DNA of 64,000 nt from Psococerastis gibbosa (GCA_963971405.1 OZ020490.1:33319464-33383463), one strand, 5' to 3'. Counted from the stretch's first letter, positions 33,290 through 45,210 are shown. The notes: generated from the letters alone by a model not told the origin. Program-made: numbers and translations.

Positions 33290-34025
33290 GCGGGAGAAAT
33301 TTAAACAAAATGGTGACACCCTCACCTACAATACGAGGCAAAGGGAAGACCTTGTAAGGCCAACACCACACTTAGCCAAGTGTGAGCGACTGGATCCTAT
33401 GCTACAAGGATTCACCTACCTTAGAAAACTCTCGATTGAACTGAGAGCGGCGAGAAATGCTTCTAACATCCCTAAATTGCTCAGAGACCATCTCTTAGAG
33501 AAGCCAACGGCCTTACCATGTTGAGTCCATTAGAGCAAAGTATGTTTCAAACTGCGGCAAACTTGGTAGTGTGCATAGCGTTGGCAGGGGGACATGATGG
33601 GACATGATATCGCGCCTAGGCAGTCTACGTGCGTGTCGAGTCCTGGTCACCTCCGATTTAATCGTGTGCCATGTTCCCCAAGTGGTTCGGAATCTACTAT
33701 CATCAGGAGGTCCACCCTGTCAGTCAACTCCCCGTTCCCCGAGTAGGAAGAGTCTGCCCTTAGAGTGCCTCAAGTTAACAAACAGACTCACTCCCCCCGC
33801 CAGGCTGACAGGGTTGCTTAAAGCAAAAATGCTGAAAGCAGATGTTAGAAACAACAACAACAACAACATCTCTTAGAGAAACTGTCACACACTGTCACTG
33901 AGGCACCAGCACAATGAAAAGACAGAATTGCCTGATTTTGACGATTTTACTTTCTTGTCGATTACTTGTCTTGTTGATTACTTGATTGTATAATTAAACA
34001 GAAATATATATTTATTTATTTATTA
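33290..34025 (+). mobile_element. LINE J 3' fragment, forward, interrupted by SINE C
   Basis: Reads CERLDPMLQGFTYLRKLSIE up to 33502, then resumes at 33881 after the SINE with the 3' UTR (TTGATTACTTGATTGTATAA) and a TTTATTTATTTATT tail. Confidence 0.65.
33503..33867 (+). mobile_element. SINE C, complete insertion with 13-bp target duplication
   Basis: The 13-mer ATCTCTTAGAGAA occurs at 33490-33502 and again at 33868-33880, exactly flanking a 365-bp unit that ends in (AAC)n. It interrupts LINE J, so it is younger than that copy. It contains the B-box-like GTGGTTCGGAATCTACT. Confidence 0.8.
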
Positions 34026-34790
34026 AGCTCTCACATAAGATGTTTTACTTCAAAAAAACACAATGGGTCAGCTTCAAACATGCATTCAACAATTCAATGT
34101 CTCACTGTCGCTTCCATTAAATCAATCTGTGTGGAGGCTTTTAGATTTAGAAAGCTGATTAGTGGTCTATACTTCTGTACAGAATAGTTGAAATACTCGC
34201 TCCCGCCATTTTTTTAATTCTACTTCAAGTTTTTAAAGTCTACTTCAACCGATCAGCGCCTTAGGTACTTCCAAACAATAACAAACTTTCATAGGTGAAA
34301 GTTGCCAAGTTCTCCATATGAATGAAACACCCAAAATTCTGCTTACTTGAATACAAATCATCAATTGACGTCATTTTGAATTAAATATAAATTACAGCAT
34401 GCCATGGTTTCTAAATAGTTCGGTAAGATATGTACCTTCAACTTTCTAAAGCTCAAAGCCATGCCTAGCTAAGACTTAATGATTTCAAAACAGGTCAATA
34501 GCATTTACTTTGGAATAATGTATACAACTCTAACAACAGATCAGCCTTTGTATTAGCACGCATACAGTAGGTAGTATGTTACCTATATTATTATAATAAT
34601 TTGTTGATTTTCGGCTGTCTATTGACTAAATGAATGAGTTACTTAAGTTGGTAGAGTTACTTTGAAAACAAACAACCTTTTTACATTAAAGTTATTGACT
34701 TCGTGACAAGTTATTCGTGACAGTATGCTGTCATTAGTATAAAAGGTATGGTACCCCAAATCCTAACAGAACAAGCAATAATAATAATAA
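34026..34790. other. Intergenic DNA without identified features
   Basis: AT-rich, no gene or element end recognised. A SINE B fragment (CTAGCGGAGTTAGGGCC) follows at about 34795-34870. Confidence 0.45.
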
Positions 34791-35036
34791 TAGTTACTTT
34801 ATTGTACTGGTCTCCCCTAGCGGAGTTAGGGCCTTCGAGCCCTTTCTTTCACTCAACTAGCGGGCTAGCTAAATAGGATGAATAGCCTAGGCTATGAGTA
34901 TCATGTAAGTTAGGTCAATAAAATAAAATAACTTTGTGACGCATGACTAAAAAATATAAAATGCATTTAATATAATAGCTTTTTTATTTTTTAGTAGGCC
35001 TAATGTATTGTAATACTTGACAAATTTATTTTATTG

Positions 35037-35345
35037 CTTTCCTAGAAAGCTTTGTGATGGTTGAAATTTTTTTCCGGGATTTCAGTGGATTTACACGTTT
35101 TGAGGTCGCAGGAACCCAAAAAAATTATTTTTACTGCCTATCTGTCTGTCTGTCGGTATGTCGGTCTACTTGTTTGTTTATCGATTTTTAGGCAAGCTAC
35201 ACAATGAATTTCCAGGAAATTTTGCATGTGAGTTTTGAAAAGTCGTACCTTAAAAATATTCTTTTTTATTTTAAGCTAACTCAATTATTTTGGGGGGTTT
35301 TACATTCCAAAAACCTTTACGAAACTGCTATAAGAATTATTTTCC
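35037..35345 (+). mobile_element. A element, 5' part, diverged
   Basis: GAAAGCTTTGTGATGGTTGA, a (TCTG)n core at 35138-35152, and the GCTAACTCAATTATTTTGGGG block; the 3' half is missing. Confidence 0.5.
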
Positions 35346-35508
35346 GTTCTTAACGAATCCTAACGTATGTTTTATATCTGTCTTTCAGAATCACACAGTG
35401 CTCTAGTACACAAATTAAACTGGTTATTCCGTTTGTAAATTGGGCTGCTACAACCATGTCAATCCACTATTACTTTTAATTAACCTACAGAAAGTTGTTT
35501 ATTGCGAT

Positions 35509-35526
35509 ATGACGGCTCCCATTCAA
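35509..35526 (+). CDS. Possible initiator exon of OR3
   Basis: An ATG at 35509 opens six codons (MTAPIQ) followed by gtacgt, phase 0, 369 bp before the first large exon of OR3. It is shorter than the 30-nt initiators of OR1, OR2 and OR4, and the flanking sequence does not match theirs. A stronger gtaagt donor four bases downstream would be out of phase. It is the best candidate I can see, but it is not secure. Confidence 0.25.
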
Positions 35527-35571
35527 GTACGTAAGTTGTTCCGGCAGATATATAAATAACTGAACCATAGG

Positions 35572-35735
35572 CGGATACAAGGAGGGCAGAGGGGTAGCTC
35601 CCCCCCCCCAAATTTAGAAAATATGTATTGTAAGTTATTTATAGTTCTTATTTAATCGATAATATATATATGTTTTTTCTATGTTGACCCCCAACTTAAC
35701 GCCCCCCCCCATGGGCTGAATCCGCCCCTGAACTG
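35572..35735. mobile_element. F-type G/C-tract element, uninterrupted
   Basis: GGCGGATACAAGGAGGGCAG at the left and ATGGGCTGAATCCGCCCCT at the right. Interior TTTAATCGATAATATATATA corresponds to the insertion site occupied by LINE J at 24605. Confidence 0.6.
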
Positions 35736-36261
35736 AACAGTCATTAATTCAATCGAGCGGTCAAGGCCGTAGCCAGAGGGGGGGGGGGCTGTGAAATGTC
35801 TGTTAAAACTTATTGGGTTAGCCCGATTCAATCCTAACAAGTCTGCATAATCTGGGCAAGTTTTATATCATTAAAACGCTTTTTTACATTTACAGACAAC
35901 ATTCCAAGAGCAATTTAAGAAGACGTACATTGCATTTGCATTTTCAAACGGTTATGTACCCTGCCTAGATATTTTGATTTCCAAATCAAAACTAAGGGTG
36001 TTGCACTTCACAGCTTCACTAGCACTACTGATATCTACAACGTACGTCTTACATGTTTTTTACTTTTTACTCTTTAAAAGTTGGAGTCTAAAAAGAACCC
36101 TCTTCTTGTTCATTTTGAGACGGCAAGTGGTGTTGTTGTATATTACTTTGAGGATTGCCTTTAGCATGTTGCGGTTTAAGCAGTTTCAAACTCTGTTCAG
36201 AATTTGGAATGTAATAGTTTTCATGTTGACGAGGATGCGAGAAGAAAACAGGTAAGTACCT

Positions 36262-36651
36262 AAGGCGCCCATTCCACAGACCGGCTAGGGCTATTTACAA
36301 AAACGCTGACGTGGTAGCAGACATTCAAGACTTAGGTGGCGTTTCCACCGACCTCGCATTGCAGAATGCAAATGACATTGACGGAAATTAGAATTTTTCT
36401 TTTTATAGAAATCTATTAAAATGTTTGTACTTAACATATCCCATGACGCCATTTTTTTATTTTAGTTTGTTTGTTTGTGATTTTACTGTATGATCATTGA
36501 TCAATTTTAACTATGGCATAGAGGAAAATAAACATTTCCGTCAATTCTGCAATGCGTGGTCGGTGGAAACCCCTCCTAAGTCTTGAATGTCTGCTACCAC
36601 GTCACCGTTTTTGTAAATAGCCCTAGCCGGTCGGTGGAATGGGCGCCTAAC
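36262..36651. mobile_element. Nested palindromic MITEs after OR3 first large exon
   Basis: Outer arms start GGCGCCCATTCCAC and run to ATTCAAGACTTA. Inner arms start GGTGGCGTTTCCACCGACC and end GGTCGGTGGAAACCCCTCC. The inner element sits at the exact dyad of the outer, at a TTA/TAA junction. Starts about 10 bp after the OR3 donor. Confidence 0.7.
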
Positions 36652-37127
36652 CTAATTTTTCCTTCCGCAACATCTCAGTTGAAATTGAATAAACAATTTA
36701 ATAAATTAAAATTACGGCCTGGATCTCTGACCACAAATAAAGTTTCAAAATTTATTCGGGAATGGCTGATTGGACGGGAAGAGGTGGAATCTTTGTTTCA
36801 AATTATGGATTAAAAAGAATTTTTTCTGTGGACCTGTTATTAGCACGTAAGTAAATGTTAGTCGTTTTTTTCAAGGGTTTAAAATTTTGTTGTTAATTTA
36901 TTTATTTATTTATTTATTTTTTAGTCTGTTATGGGCCTTCTGACCCTACAGTATTATGTATTTGTGTTTTTCTAATACACCTTTTGATTGATTGAATTAA
37001 TTAATCTGCATCCGTAGCACGAATGGAAAAGAATAAGTTATCCGAGAATGAGTGCTAATTTTCCAAATTGAAACCCAACTAATTTAAATGCACATAGGCT
37101 ACTTACTCAGAATTAAAATACGGTAAA

Positions 37128-37208
37128 TATTGTTTGTGAGCGAAGACTTGGCGGGATTCGAACCCACGATTTATGCCCATCATAAGCCACTGAACCGCAA
37201 GCCTGACT
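37128..37208 (-). repeat. tRNA-like head of SINE K, diverged
   Basis: CTTGGCGGGATTCGAACCCA on the plus strand (B box reversed) to CACTGAACCGCAAGCC (A box reversed). Confidence 0.5.
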
Positions 37209-37254
37209 AGTACAGTGTCTGCAAAATTCTCTATGACAAGATTCGTATAAACCG

Positions 37255-37520
37255 AAATTAGAGGATACGGAAAAACTGGGCTTGGTGGGATTCGAACCCA
37301 CGATCTATGCCAACCCGGATCCCGACAAGAAAAATTTATATAATATCTTCTACTTATATGCTCTTAGTGACATGAATCGCATGAGCATATAGGTAGAGAA
37401 TATAATTATAAACTCTTCTTGTCGGGACTTGTGGTTCAGTGGATAAGACGACGCCCGGGTTAGGCGTAGATCGTGGGTTCGAATCCCGCCAAAGCCAGTT
37501 TTTCTATATCCTCTAATTAC
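37255..37520. repeat. Inverted pair of SINE K units forming a hairpin
   Basis: The right unit (37417-37520, +) is full length, with A and B boxes. The left unit (37255-37345, -) is the same sequence with the A-box half deleted. Between them lies a perfect short hairpin, CTACTTATATGCTC and its complement. Both arms end in CCTCTAATT. Confidence 0.65.
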
Positions 37521-38330
37521 AACGAGGAGGTTGCCTTTTCAACAAAAGTTAATTTAATGGCAGTGTTATATATCGATACCTTACTCGGCAAAGGTCCTAA
37601 ATCCAAAAATTGCGAAATTGAGTTATCATTATCGTTGGATGCAGAAAAAAATATTCCTTCCAGTGGCAATGCACTCAAATCCTGAATAAAATCGTATGAA
37701 GAGCTAAAGTGGATGTAGAAAACCACATAAATCCTCCTTACCAATCCAAACTCTGTGTGAAAAGGTCTTAAGTCCAAAACTTAATATTTCTATCCTTTTT
37801 TAGGGTGCCAAATTGTTATACTTAATACATATTCTGATAAAAACGAGAAAATTACTAAAAAAAATCCCAAAAGTCGAGGATTTTTTTAAACAGTTTTTTA
37901 TCTCTCCTGAAAAATGGCGATTTTGGATTTATGACCATTGACGAGTAAGGTATCGATTTCTTATAATACTACAATATATGATTCGTACTCCTAGACAGGT
38001 TAGCACAGCTACACAATTGTCTAGCCGAACAGGTCTGTGAGCTGACTTAATTGCTTTAAGGCAGTGCTTTTGTGGTGTGGTAGCAGAAGAGCGGGCTTCT
38101 GGTACCACGTCTCTGTTGACACTTAGTTCGTTTTGATTCATATTCCTGTGCATTGGTCAATGTGTCTCGTCTAATTCTTTAATAAACTAATTAATAACTA
38201 TAACAACGTTTACTCCATACAAGGTAGTAAATTACCCCACAATATATTGCAGCATTAAGTGGTATATAACACTGACATTAAATTAACCAGTGTTGAAGAA
38301 GCAATCACATCGCTATTAGCGAAATGTGAG
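37521..38330. other. OR3 intron stretch without identified genes
   Basis: Appears to be SINE K body-like DNA (TGGTATATAACACTGACATT near 38260) and AT-rich sequence. A K head fragment is at 38338-38395 (-) and a (GAAA)n run at 38400-38421. Confidence 0.4.
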
Positions 38331-39609
38331 GATTTCGAAAAACCCGGACTTGGCGGGATTCGAACCCACCATCTATGTCTGTCCTGGGCATCTTACCTCC
38401 AAGAAAGAAAGAAAGAAAGAAAATTGTCTTTATTTTCTATGTGTGCGAATTTTGGGCCTTTCGGCCCACTCTTACAATTAACCCACAATATTTTTACAGA
38501 AATATTACAATACTATTATAAAATTAAATAAATAAATACATAACGGTAAAATAATGAAGTATATACGGACGCAACATTCACTCAACATTTTCTCCTCATT
38601 CATACCGTATACTGATTTTTTATAAATTCTTCAGTTTTGGTTATAATGAGGAGGTTGACTCTTCAACATAAGATAATTTACTGTCAGCATTATATATATT
38701 TTAGAACTCCAACATACCATCAGAATTTTCACCTAATCTTTTTATGGCCTCATAATCCATTGGTAAATGTTATATTGGCAATATTTTAATATTATTTTAC
38801 TAAGGCTTAGTTGGACTTTCATTGCCTATTGTATTAATAGTTCCGGGTGAGCCCTAAAAATTGTTCGATGACTGTGAGGCCCTTGCCTCCAATGACTATT
38901 AACACAGGAGGCAATGTAAGTTCAACTAACCCTTTCTTAAAAAATTCACAGACCTATCGGCAGACCGCATTTATGTCAACTTCTCTTACTTTTCAGGAAA
39001 TAATTGAACATGAAATGAAGAAGTCGTATGCTTACATTTATTATTACATAGTCGTTTGCGGAATCGTCCCGCAGTTGTTCGCCATTCGGTTTTTTCTCAA
39101 TCCGTACGCATTTTGGGCATTGCTTAACTGGGTGCCGCATAGTGCTGACGATCCAATGCATTTTATATTTGGTACTCTTCACTGCTTACTTTATTTACTT
39201 ATTGCGTTTGGGTGAGAGGATTCATCTTTATTTTTATTATAGCAGTAATAATGTAATAATGAGGATTTTTTATGGACCAGGGGTTCCCAAACTTTACAAC
39301 CGGTGGTCCACAGGCCGAACTAAGAAATAAGAAAATAAAACAGCTGAGTTATTGGAAATTTAAGATAAAATACACAAAGTCTTGGCACTAAACTACAAAA
39401 TCTGCCTGATACCAGTTCTAAACATTTAATCAAATATTAGCACGTAGTTACTTAATCTTCGTCATAGAATTTAACGATTTTCCTATCACAGCCATGGTGG
39501 CCCACGGAAAATCATAAATCCGCTAGGTTGGCTTAGTAATAAAAAGTCCTTATTTATTTATTTATTTATAAGTGGTCCAAGGACAAAAAGTTTGGGAACC
39601 CCTGTTATA

Positions 39610-39830
39610 GACCTAAGCCCATTTTATAGGTCCCTTGCCCAATGCCAACCCATGGATTTCGGACATTATTTGTATTTTTTCAGTGTAAATTTTTGGCCAT
39701 TGGCAAACTAGTATACTATGTCTACCTACACCGGCTACAAGCGATAACAGACAAGCTGCGACAAGCTTACCTTTGACGCAAAGAAACGGGCGAAAGCATG
39801 ACTTAACTAAGTGCAGATACTAGTCTTTAT
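39610..39830 (+). repeat. Repeat H, full copy
   Basis: GGTCCCTTGCCCAATGCCAA start to GTGCAGATACTAGTC end. It shares the GACATTATTTGTATTTTTTC site that is split by an A element at 6707. Confidence 0.55.
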
Positions 39831-39834
39831 TTTA

Positions 39835-39970
39835 TTATAAATAAATAAATAAATAAATAAAGACTTTTGTTTTATTCCTAAGCCAACCTAGTGGAGTGGG
39901 CTAATATGCCCTCTCAAACACTCAACTAGGACCGTCGCCCTCCAAAGCATGGCCAGAAAATGTAGCTTGT
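39835..39970 (-). mobile_element. SINE B, reverse, truncated
   Basis: (AAAT)n tail then AAGCCAACCTAGTGGAGTGG and CTCTCAAACACTCAACTAGG. The head is largely missing. Confidence 0.5.
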
Positions 39971-39984
39971 ATATTCTACTACCC

Positions 39985-40161
39985 AAGGCCGTGCCCAGGT
40001 TTTGATTTCGGGGGGGGGGGGGGACCAACAATTTTTTTAACGTAATTTATTAATGCATTAATGGATTAATTCTTCAAACCATGCATGTTTACATAGAAAC
40101 ATTTATATCGGGGGAGGGGGGTCCGGACCCCATTGACCACCCCCCTGGACACGGCCATGCT
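39985..40161. mobile_element. E-type palindromic element with G/C-tract ends
   Basis: AAGGCCGTGCCCAGG then a G run; right end CCCCTGGACACGGCCATGC. Confidence 0.6.
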
Positions 40162-40329
40162 ACTACCATTCGTCCGGTATGCTTCGGCTGTAGGGGCAAC
40201 CCCAACAGGATATTTCATATCATGAACAAGGGAATCAGGAAAAAAAATTGTATAGGCCTAAGGAATTACATGAGTCATACCCAATGATGTCAATTGTGAT
40301 GTTTAAACCTGCTACATTGTGTTAATGGT

Positions 40330-40480
40330 GAGATTGTCCACCACACATTGTAGCCGGTGTAGGTTGACATTGAGGACGTGTATACCTGTCTGCCAATGAA
40401 TGAAACAATATCGACGTTCAAATGTGTCCAAAAATCCATGGGGTCGTTGGCATTCGGCAAGGAACAATATATATGCGACA
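40330..40480 (-). repeat. Repeat H fragment, reverse
   Basis: TGTAGCCGGTGTAGGTTGAC through AAATCCATGGGGTCGTTGGC, the reverse of the H consensus. Confidence 0.5.
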
Positions 40481-40973
40481 CTAAAAGTAGATTAAGTGGA
40501 TTAATAGCCCACGAGGACATTGTTTTATTATTAGGAAAATAATTGCGCCAACTAAGCACATGATGGGCCCAACCTCACTCAATCAACCCAAAAAGGAAAA
40601 TTTTGGATAGCTCTATTTTCGTGTTTTACAACTGTAAGACTTTTCCGTTTAAAAATTGTTTCGTAATAACACAAACTGCGCCAAACTAATAAAAACTCGA
40701 ACTAAAAGATAAACTAATGTTTGTTTAAGGACTGTTTCATACGATGTCGTTCGCTTACATGGATTAATCATGTTATCAGCGCAGTTTCAAATTTTGCAGG
40801 AAAATCTCTTAAAAATTATACAAACTGTAGTGATTGATAAAAATGGGATGCAAATCGGTGGAATTGGTAAGCTGTGGGAAAAAAATCAGTTTTGTTAGGC
40901 TTTTTAGCAGACTGCTTTTATAGCAGACTGCGTAAATCAATGTAAGATGGTAGCATAAAATAGTTCTTTAGTA

Positions 40974-41408
40974 CCAAGGTCGTAGCCCAAAATCAAAAAT
41001 GTTTGTCGGAGGGGGGTCCATCTGGAGTGACCGGAGGTATGGTGACCACAAAATGTTTTTTAAGACTGACTCCATTATATGAGGAGTCTTTTTACAAACA
41101 TGGCCAACTCCAAAATGTGGAATTTTTCAGGAGAGCGGATTTTCTGTTGAAAATTGCATTAAGTTTATAGCTAACCCTAGACTTCTCAGCGCTTCTGTGC
41201 GCAATCTGGCTGCTTTTGTCACTTTATTTTACAACGGGCAGGTGGACATTACAATTTTCTGCAAGGTCCGATCAAAACCCCATTTTGTGAAAAAATGGAG
41301 TTGGCCACGTTTGTAACCAAGCTCCTCATATGTAGTGTACGCTGAAAATATTTCGGGGGGGGGGGGGGGTCCAGACCCCCTGAACCCTCAGCCTGGTTAC
41401 GGGCTTGT
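40974..41408. mobile_element. D-like element, long form
   Basis: ACCAAGGTCGTAGCCC at the left and CCTGGTTACGGGCTTG at the right, with a G-tract near 41355. The interior is longer than in other D copies. Lies just after OR3 exon 40730-40866. Confidence 0.5.
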
Positions 41409-41786
41409 TTAGTTCCAAAAGGACACAATGGCAAATTCGCGCCTTTTTATAATTTTTTGTTATTAATTTTCAATTTGAAAGTTTGAAAGTTCCATATTGG
41501 AGACCCCTCTTTTCCTCAATGGGGGGGGGGGGGGCTTTTTGGGGAGGCTCTTTATCGGCTTTATCTTAGTACTAGTTTGCAATTTTAATGTAAAAAAATA
41601 TTGAGCTTGTAAATTATATTATGTAAATAGTTAATTAATTAAATAAATTGAACATTTTTCAGATGCAAATATTGCCGCTGGTAAACAAATGAAAAAATGG
41701 ATTAAATGTCACCAAAGAACAATAAAGTATGTACTCATAGAAATAAAGCACAATTTTCTATTTACATTTTAAAGTTTTTCTTTTCT

Positions 41787-42245
41787 AAGGCTATTATTCC
41801 ACTTGTCAGTTTTTCTCCAATTTTGATAATGCCAATTATGCCATTGACGGAAATATCATCAATATTGCATTTATATTTTTACACCTCATTCTAATTCTCA
41901 TCAATAATTGACCATTTTCGTTTTCAATTTTTTCCAATTCTGTAAATTTATCCGCCGCCTTTCTTTTAATTTTATAATCAACAAGTAATTTTGTAAAAAA
42001 AAAATCATGATTTAAATTATGAAATAATACGTTCACTCTCAAGAAATTAATTTAAATTATTTATTTTATTTTATTGACGCCATTGTTTAATTTTAGTTTG
42101 TTATTGTTTACAAATCGTGATTTTACTCTATGATCATTGATCAATAATTTTAACATGCGGAAGTTAAAATTAACAATGACATAGAGTAAAACAAAAATTA
42201 TTGATGCACAAATGACGGAATATTGACAAGTGGAATAGCCGGCTT
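41787..42245. mobile_element. Palindromic MITE in OR3 intron
   Basis: Left AAGGCTATTATTCCACTTGT, right TGACAAGTGGAATAGCCGGC. Inner arms also pair (AATGCC..GACGGAAATA against complement). Same ATTCCAC signature as 21591-22041. Confidence 0.6.
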
Positions 42246-42334
42246 ACGCCTGCTTTCAACATTAAATTTCTACTCTAAGTAACCCTGTCAACCTGGAGAG
42301 GTTTGTGAGTCCATATTTTATTAACTTGAGACAT

Positions 42335-42545
42335 CCTAAGAGTAGACTCCTTCACCTCGGAGAGAAGGGGAGTTGACTGACATGGTGAACTTCCTGATTA
42401 TAGTGGATTCCGAACCAATAGGGGAACATGGTAAAGTCACACGATTAATACGGAGGTGATCAAGACTCGACACGCAAGTAGACTGACTGGTAGTCCCAGC
42501 GCGTTATAATATCCCACCATGTTCCCCTGCCAACATTGCAGTAAA
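42335..42545 (-). mobile_element. SINE C fragment, reverse
   Basis: Minus strand contains GGAACATGGTGGGATATTAT, GTGTCGAGTCTTGATCACC, GGTTCGGAATCCACTATAAT and GTCAGTCAACTCCCC. Confidence 0.5.
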
Positions 42546-42600
42546 TGCATTTTCTAAAGCTCCCAGTTTACCGGGAATCATTAGAATATAGTTGAACCCT

Positions 42601-42989
42601 TTAAGAGTGTACAGCCCGTAGGAAATTGGCAACCCGAAATTTATTCCTTTTTATTTTTTATTTAATTAACTAAGCATGTTATTAAAGATTTGGCTCATCA
42701 AATTTCACTACTTCATGCATCATATAATAAGGTATTTTTAGTTTTCGAAATTTTAGTTTTTTTATAAAATCGCTTTTACGTGAAAAGTTATTGTATATAA
42801 AAATATATCTGCATGTTTATGAAAAAACTACAATTTCGAAAATTAAAAATATCTTATAATATGATGCATGAAGTAGTCTTCTACAACTTTGATGAGCCAA
42901 ATCTTTAATAACATGCTTAGTTAATTAAATAAAAAATAAAAAGGAATAAATTTCGGGTTGCCAATTTCCTACGGGCCGTACACTCTTAA
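42601..42989. mobile_element. TTAA-flanked MITE, copy 3, in OR3 intron
   Basis: A 389-bp copy, with TTAAGAGTGTACAGCCCG at the left edge and its near complement ending CTCTTAA at the right. It lies between OR3 exons 41663-41726 and 43145-43244. Confidence 0.75.
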
Positions 42990-43944
42990 GCAATTTTATT
43001 ATATTATATTATATATAATTATTATATTACGAAATATATAGATTAAAACACACAAAGAGTGCCGTAAGGGGCAAGGACCAATGAAAGGTATGATGAGGTA
43101 TATGAAAGCATCATAAAACTAATAGTTGTAAAATTTATTTTTAGATGGGCAAAGCGGATGGTGAATTTGTATTCAGTCGAAATTGGTAATAAATATTTTT
43201 TAGTTGGGGCCTACACTGCTCTTGTAGTGTTTGGTTGCATACTGGTAAGCACATTTTTTTTTTCTGTTGTCAATAGTCATTGGCGTAATTAGGGGGGTGG
43301 GGACCTAAGGGGAGGGGGGGGGGGCTTAGCCACTCCAGATACTTGTCAAGTCCCCCCTCCCCCAAGGATTTTCGATTAAATAAAATAAATTAATGGAAAA
43401 AACTTAATTTAAATAAACTAATAATTCTATTTCACCGTTCCACTTTTTGTTTTCAGCTGGACGGGCCGTGGTCGAATATGTACATAATCATTTTCATTGC
43501 TAGTGGATACATAACTATTCTATTTTATTCCACACGAGTTATGGAGGATATTTACACGCAGGTGAGGCTTATAAATTCCTCCCAAGACCTTGAAGCTAAA
43601 GGCGTTACCAGACAGGGCGGCAGTTTCTAGGTTACTGAGATTTGGGCCCACCAACCGTTTCAATAAGAAAATATTTTTATTATTATTTATTTTATTAACA
43701 CAGTGGCTGGGTGGTTAAAGGGCTCGCTTTGTATATTTTCTGTTACCCTGCATTCTTACAACGTGTCCCAGCCATCTTAGACGATTTTACGTACTGTGTC
43801 TTCTCCATTGAGTATTGCGTGTTTTTCCCGATTGTTTCTTATGCTGGATCTAGGGTAAGGCACGCGCAAGCGGTCTGAAGGGCGCCAAAATGACCAGAAG
43901 GAAAATTTAGACAATCTAATATTAATTTAAATTTATGTGTTATT

Positions 43945-44165
43945 AGACGGTGGTAGCCTCTGCCACTTCGGCACTAAGTTTCAAACAGATTTATGGAAGA
44001 CCCGGTGGTGAAAATGGCCGTGTGGTCTAGGCTGACACTTTTGGGCAGTAGACCACGCGGCCACTAAACGGCCATTCAGCAACTCGCCACCGGGTCTTCC
44101 ATAAATCTGTTCGAAACTTAGTAGGCCTACCGAAGGGGCAGGGGCTACAAGCGTCTGAAACGTGT
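43945..44165. repeat. Palindromic repeat, copy 1
   Basis: GATTTATGGAAGACCCGGTG and, 90 bp later, its complement CACCGGGTCTTCCATAAATC, with the outer parts also complementary. A second copy is at 44995-45210; the two flank OR3 exon 44391-44549. Confidence 0.6.
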
Positions 44166-44994
44166 GCACCTTGAAACGTTAGCCTGATAAAAAAGGAGGC
44201 ATAAAATCGTAAGAACAGAAAATCACGATATTTGAACATTGGCGGCTCCCTAAAAAACTATATAAAGGGGGGGGGCATTTTCAAACTTTGCCTCGCCTAA
44301 AATACAGCCTAGATCCATAGATTATGCGCCACTCTCTGTTTTCGCACATGGGTCCATAGATTCTCCTAATTCCTTCCTATATGTTTACAGAGCCAGCAAT
44401 TGTTTGCGGAGTCATATGATAAGCAATGGTATTCCTATAACAAAAGAATGAAAGCTAATTTTTGCATTATTTCACACTACTGCGGCAATAGACCAATCAG
44501 ATTCCGAGCATTTGGTATATATGAAGACAACACAAGATACTTCTCTTCGGTAATTTTTCTGAAATTTGTGTGACCTTAAGGCAGTTTTCATCACAGCTAG
44601 AAAAACCTCGGTTAGGAATACTGCACGGTACCGGAATGCATTGGTAGAGGTTGGTGCCGTCCAATATTTCTTACAGTCGATGTCATGAAGCAGTAGAATC
44701 TGGGATGATAGACGGGGGTCGTTCTAAATGAGTACTTCCAAACGTTTCGTCAATATCTGCGGTCAACATCTTCAGTGGAACTGCTTCTAGACTCTATGAT
44801 TGTATCTCAGAGGAGAGTGGAAGTTCTAGTAGTGTCGATGATACCAACCCCGGACGTCAAGTACGAATGTGGTTGGACCCAAGACGACAATCATTTGCTT
44901 CAATGCACCCTCTGCCCCACTACCTGCACTTTAGACGATCTTTGGGAGTTCGAATCGTGTCAATGTGGCAAAACACTGAGCCCAAAAGCTTTTG

Positions 44995-45210
44995 TCAGAC
45001 GCTGGTAGCCTCTGGCCCTTAGGCAGCAAGTTTTAGAAATATTTATAGAAGACCCGGTGGCGAGTTGCAGGTCTACTGCCCAAAAGTGCTGAAACATTAC
45101 TCGAATTGGCCAATGGCAGGGACCAGACGGCCATTCAGCAACTCGCCACCGGGTCTTCCATAAATATGTCTAAGACTTAGCGACGATGGAGCAGAGCGCC
45201 TGACACTTTA
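44995..45210. repeat. Palindromic repeat, copy 2
   Basis: CAGACGCTGGTAGCCTCTGG start and GCAGAGCGCCTGACA end, with ATAGAAGACCCGGTGGCGAG and its complement inside. Confidence 0.6.

Noticed and set aside
33604-33876. 90-aa ORF shared with 25887 and 61559
   Set aside because: Translation of SINE C copies.
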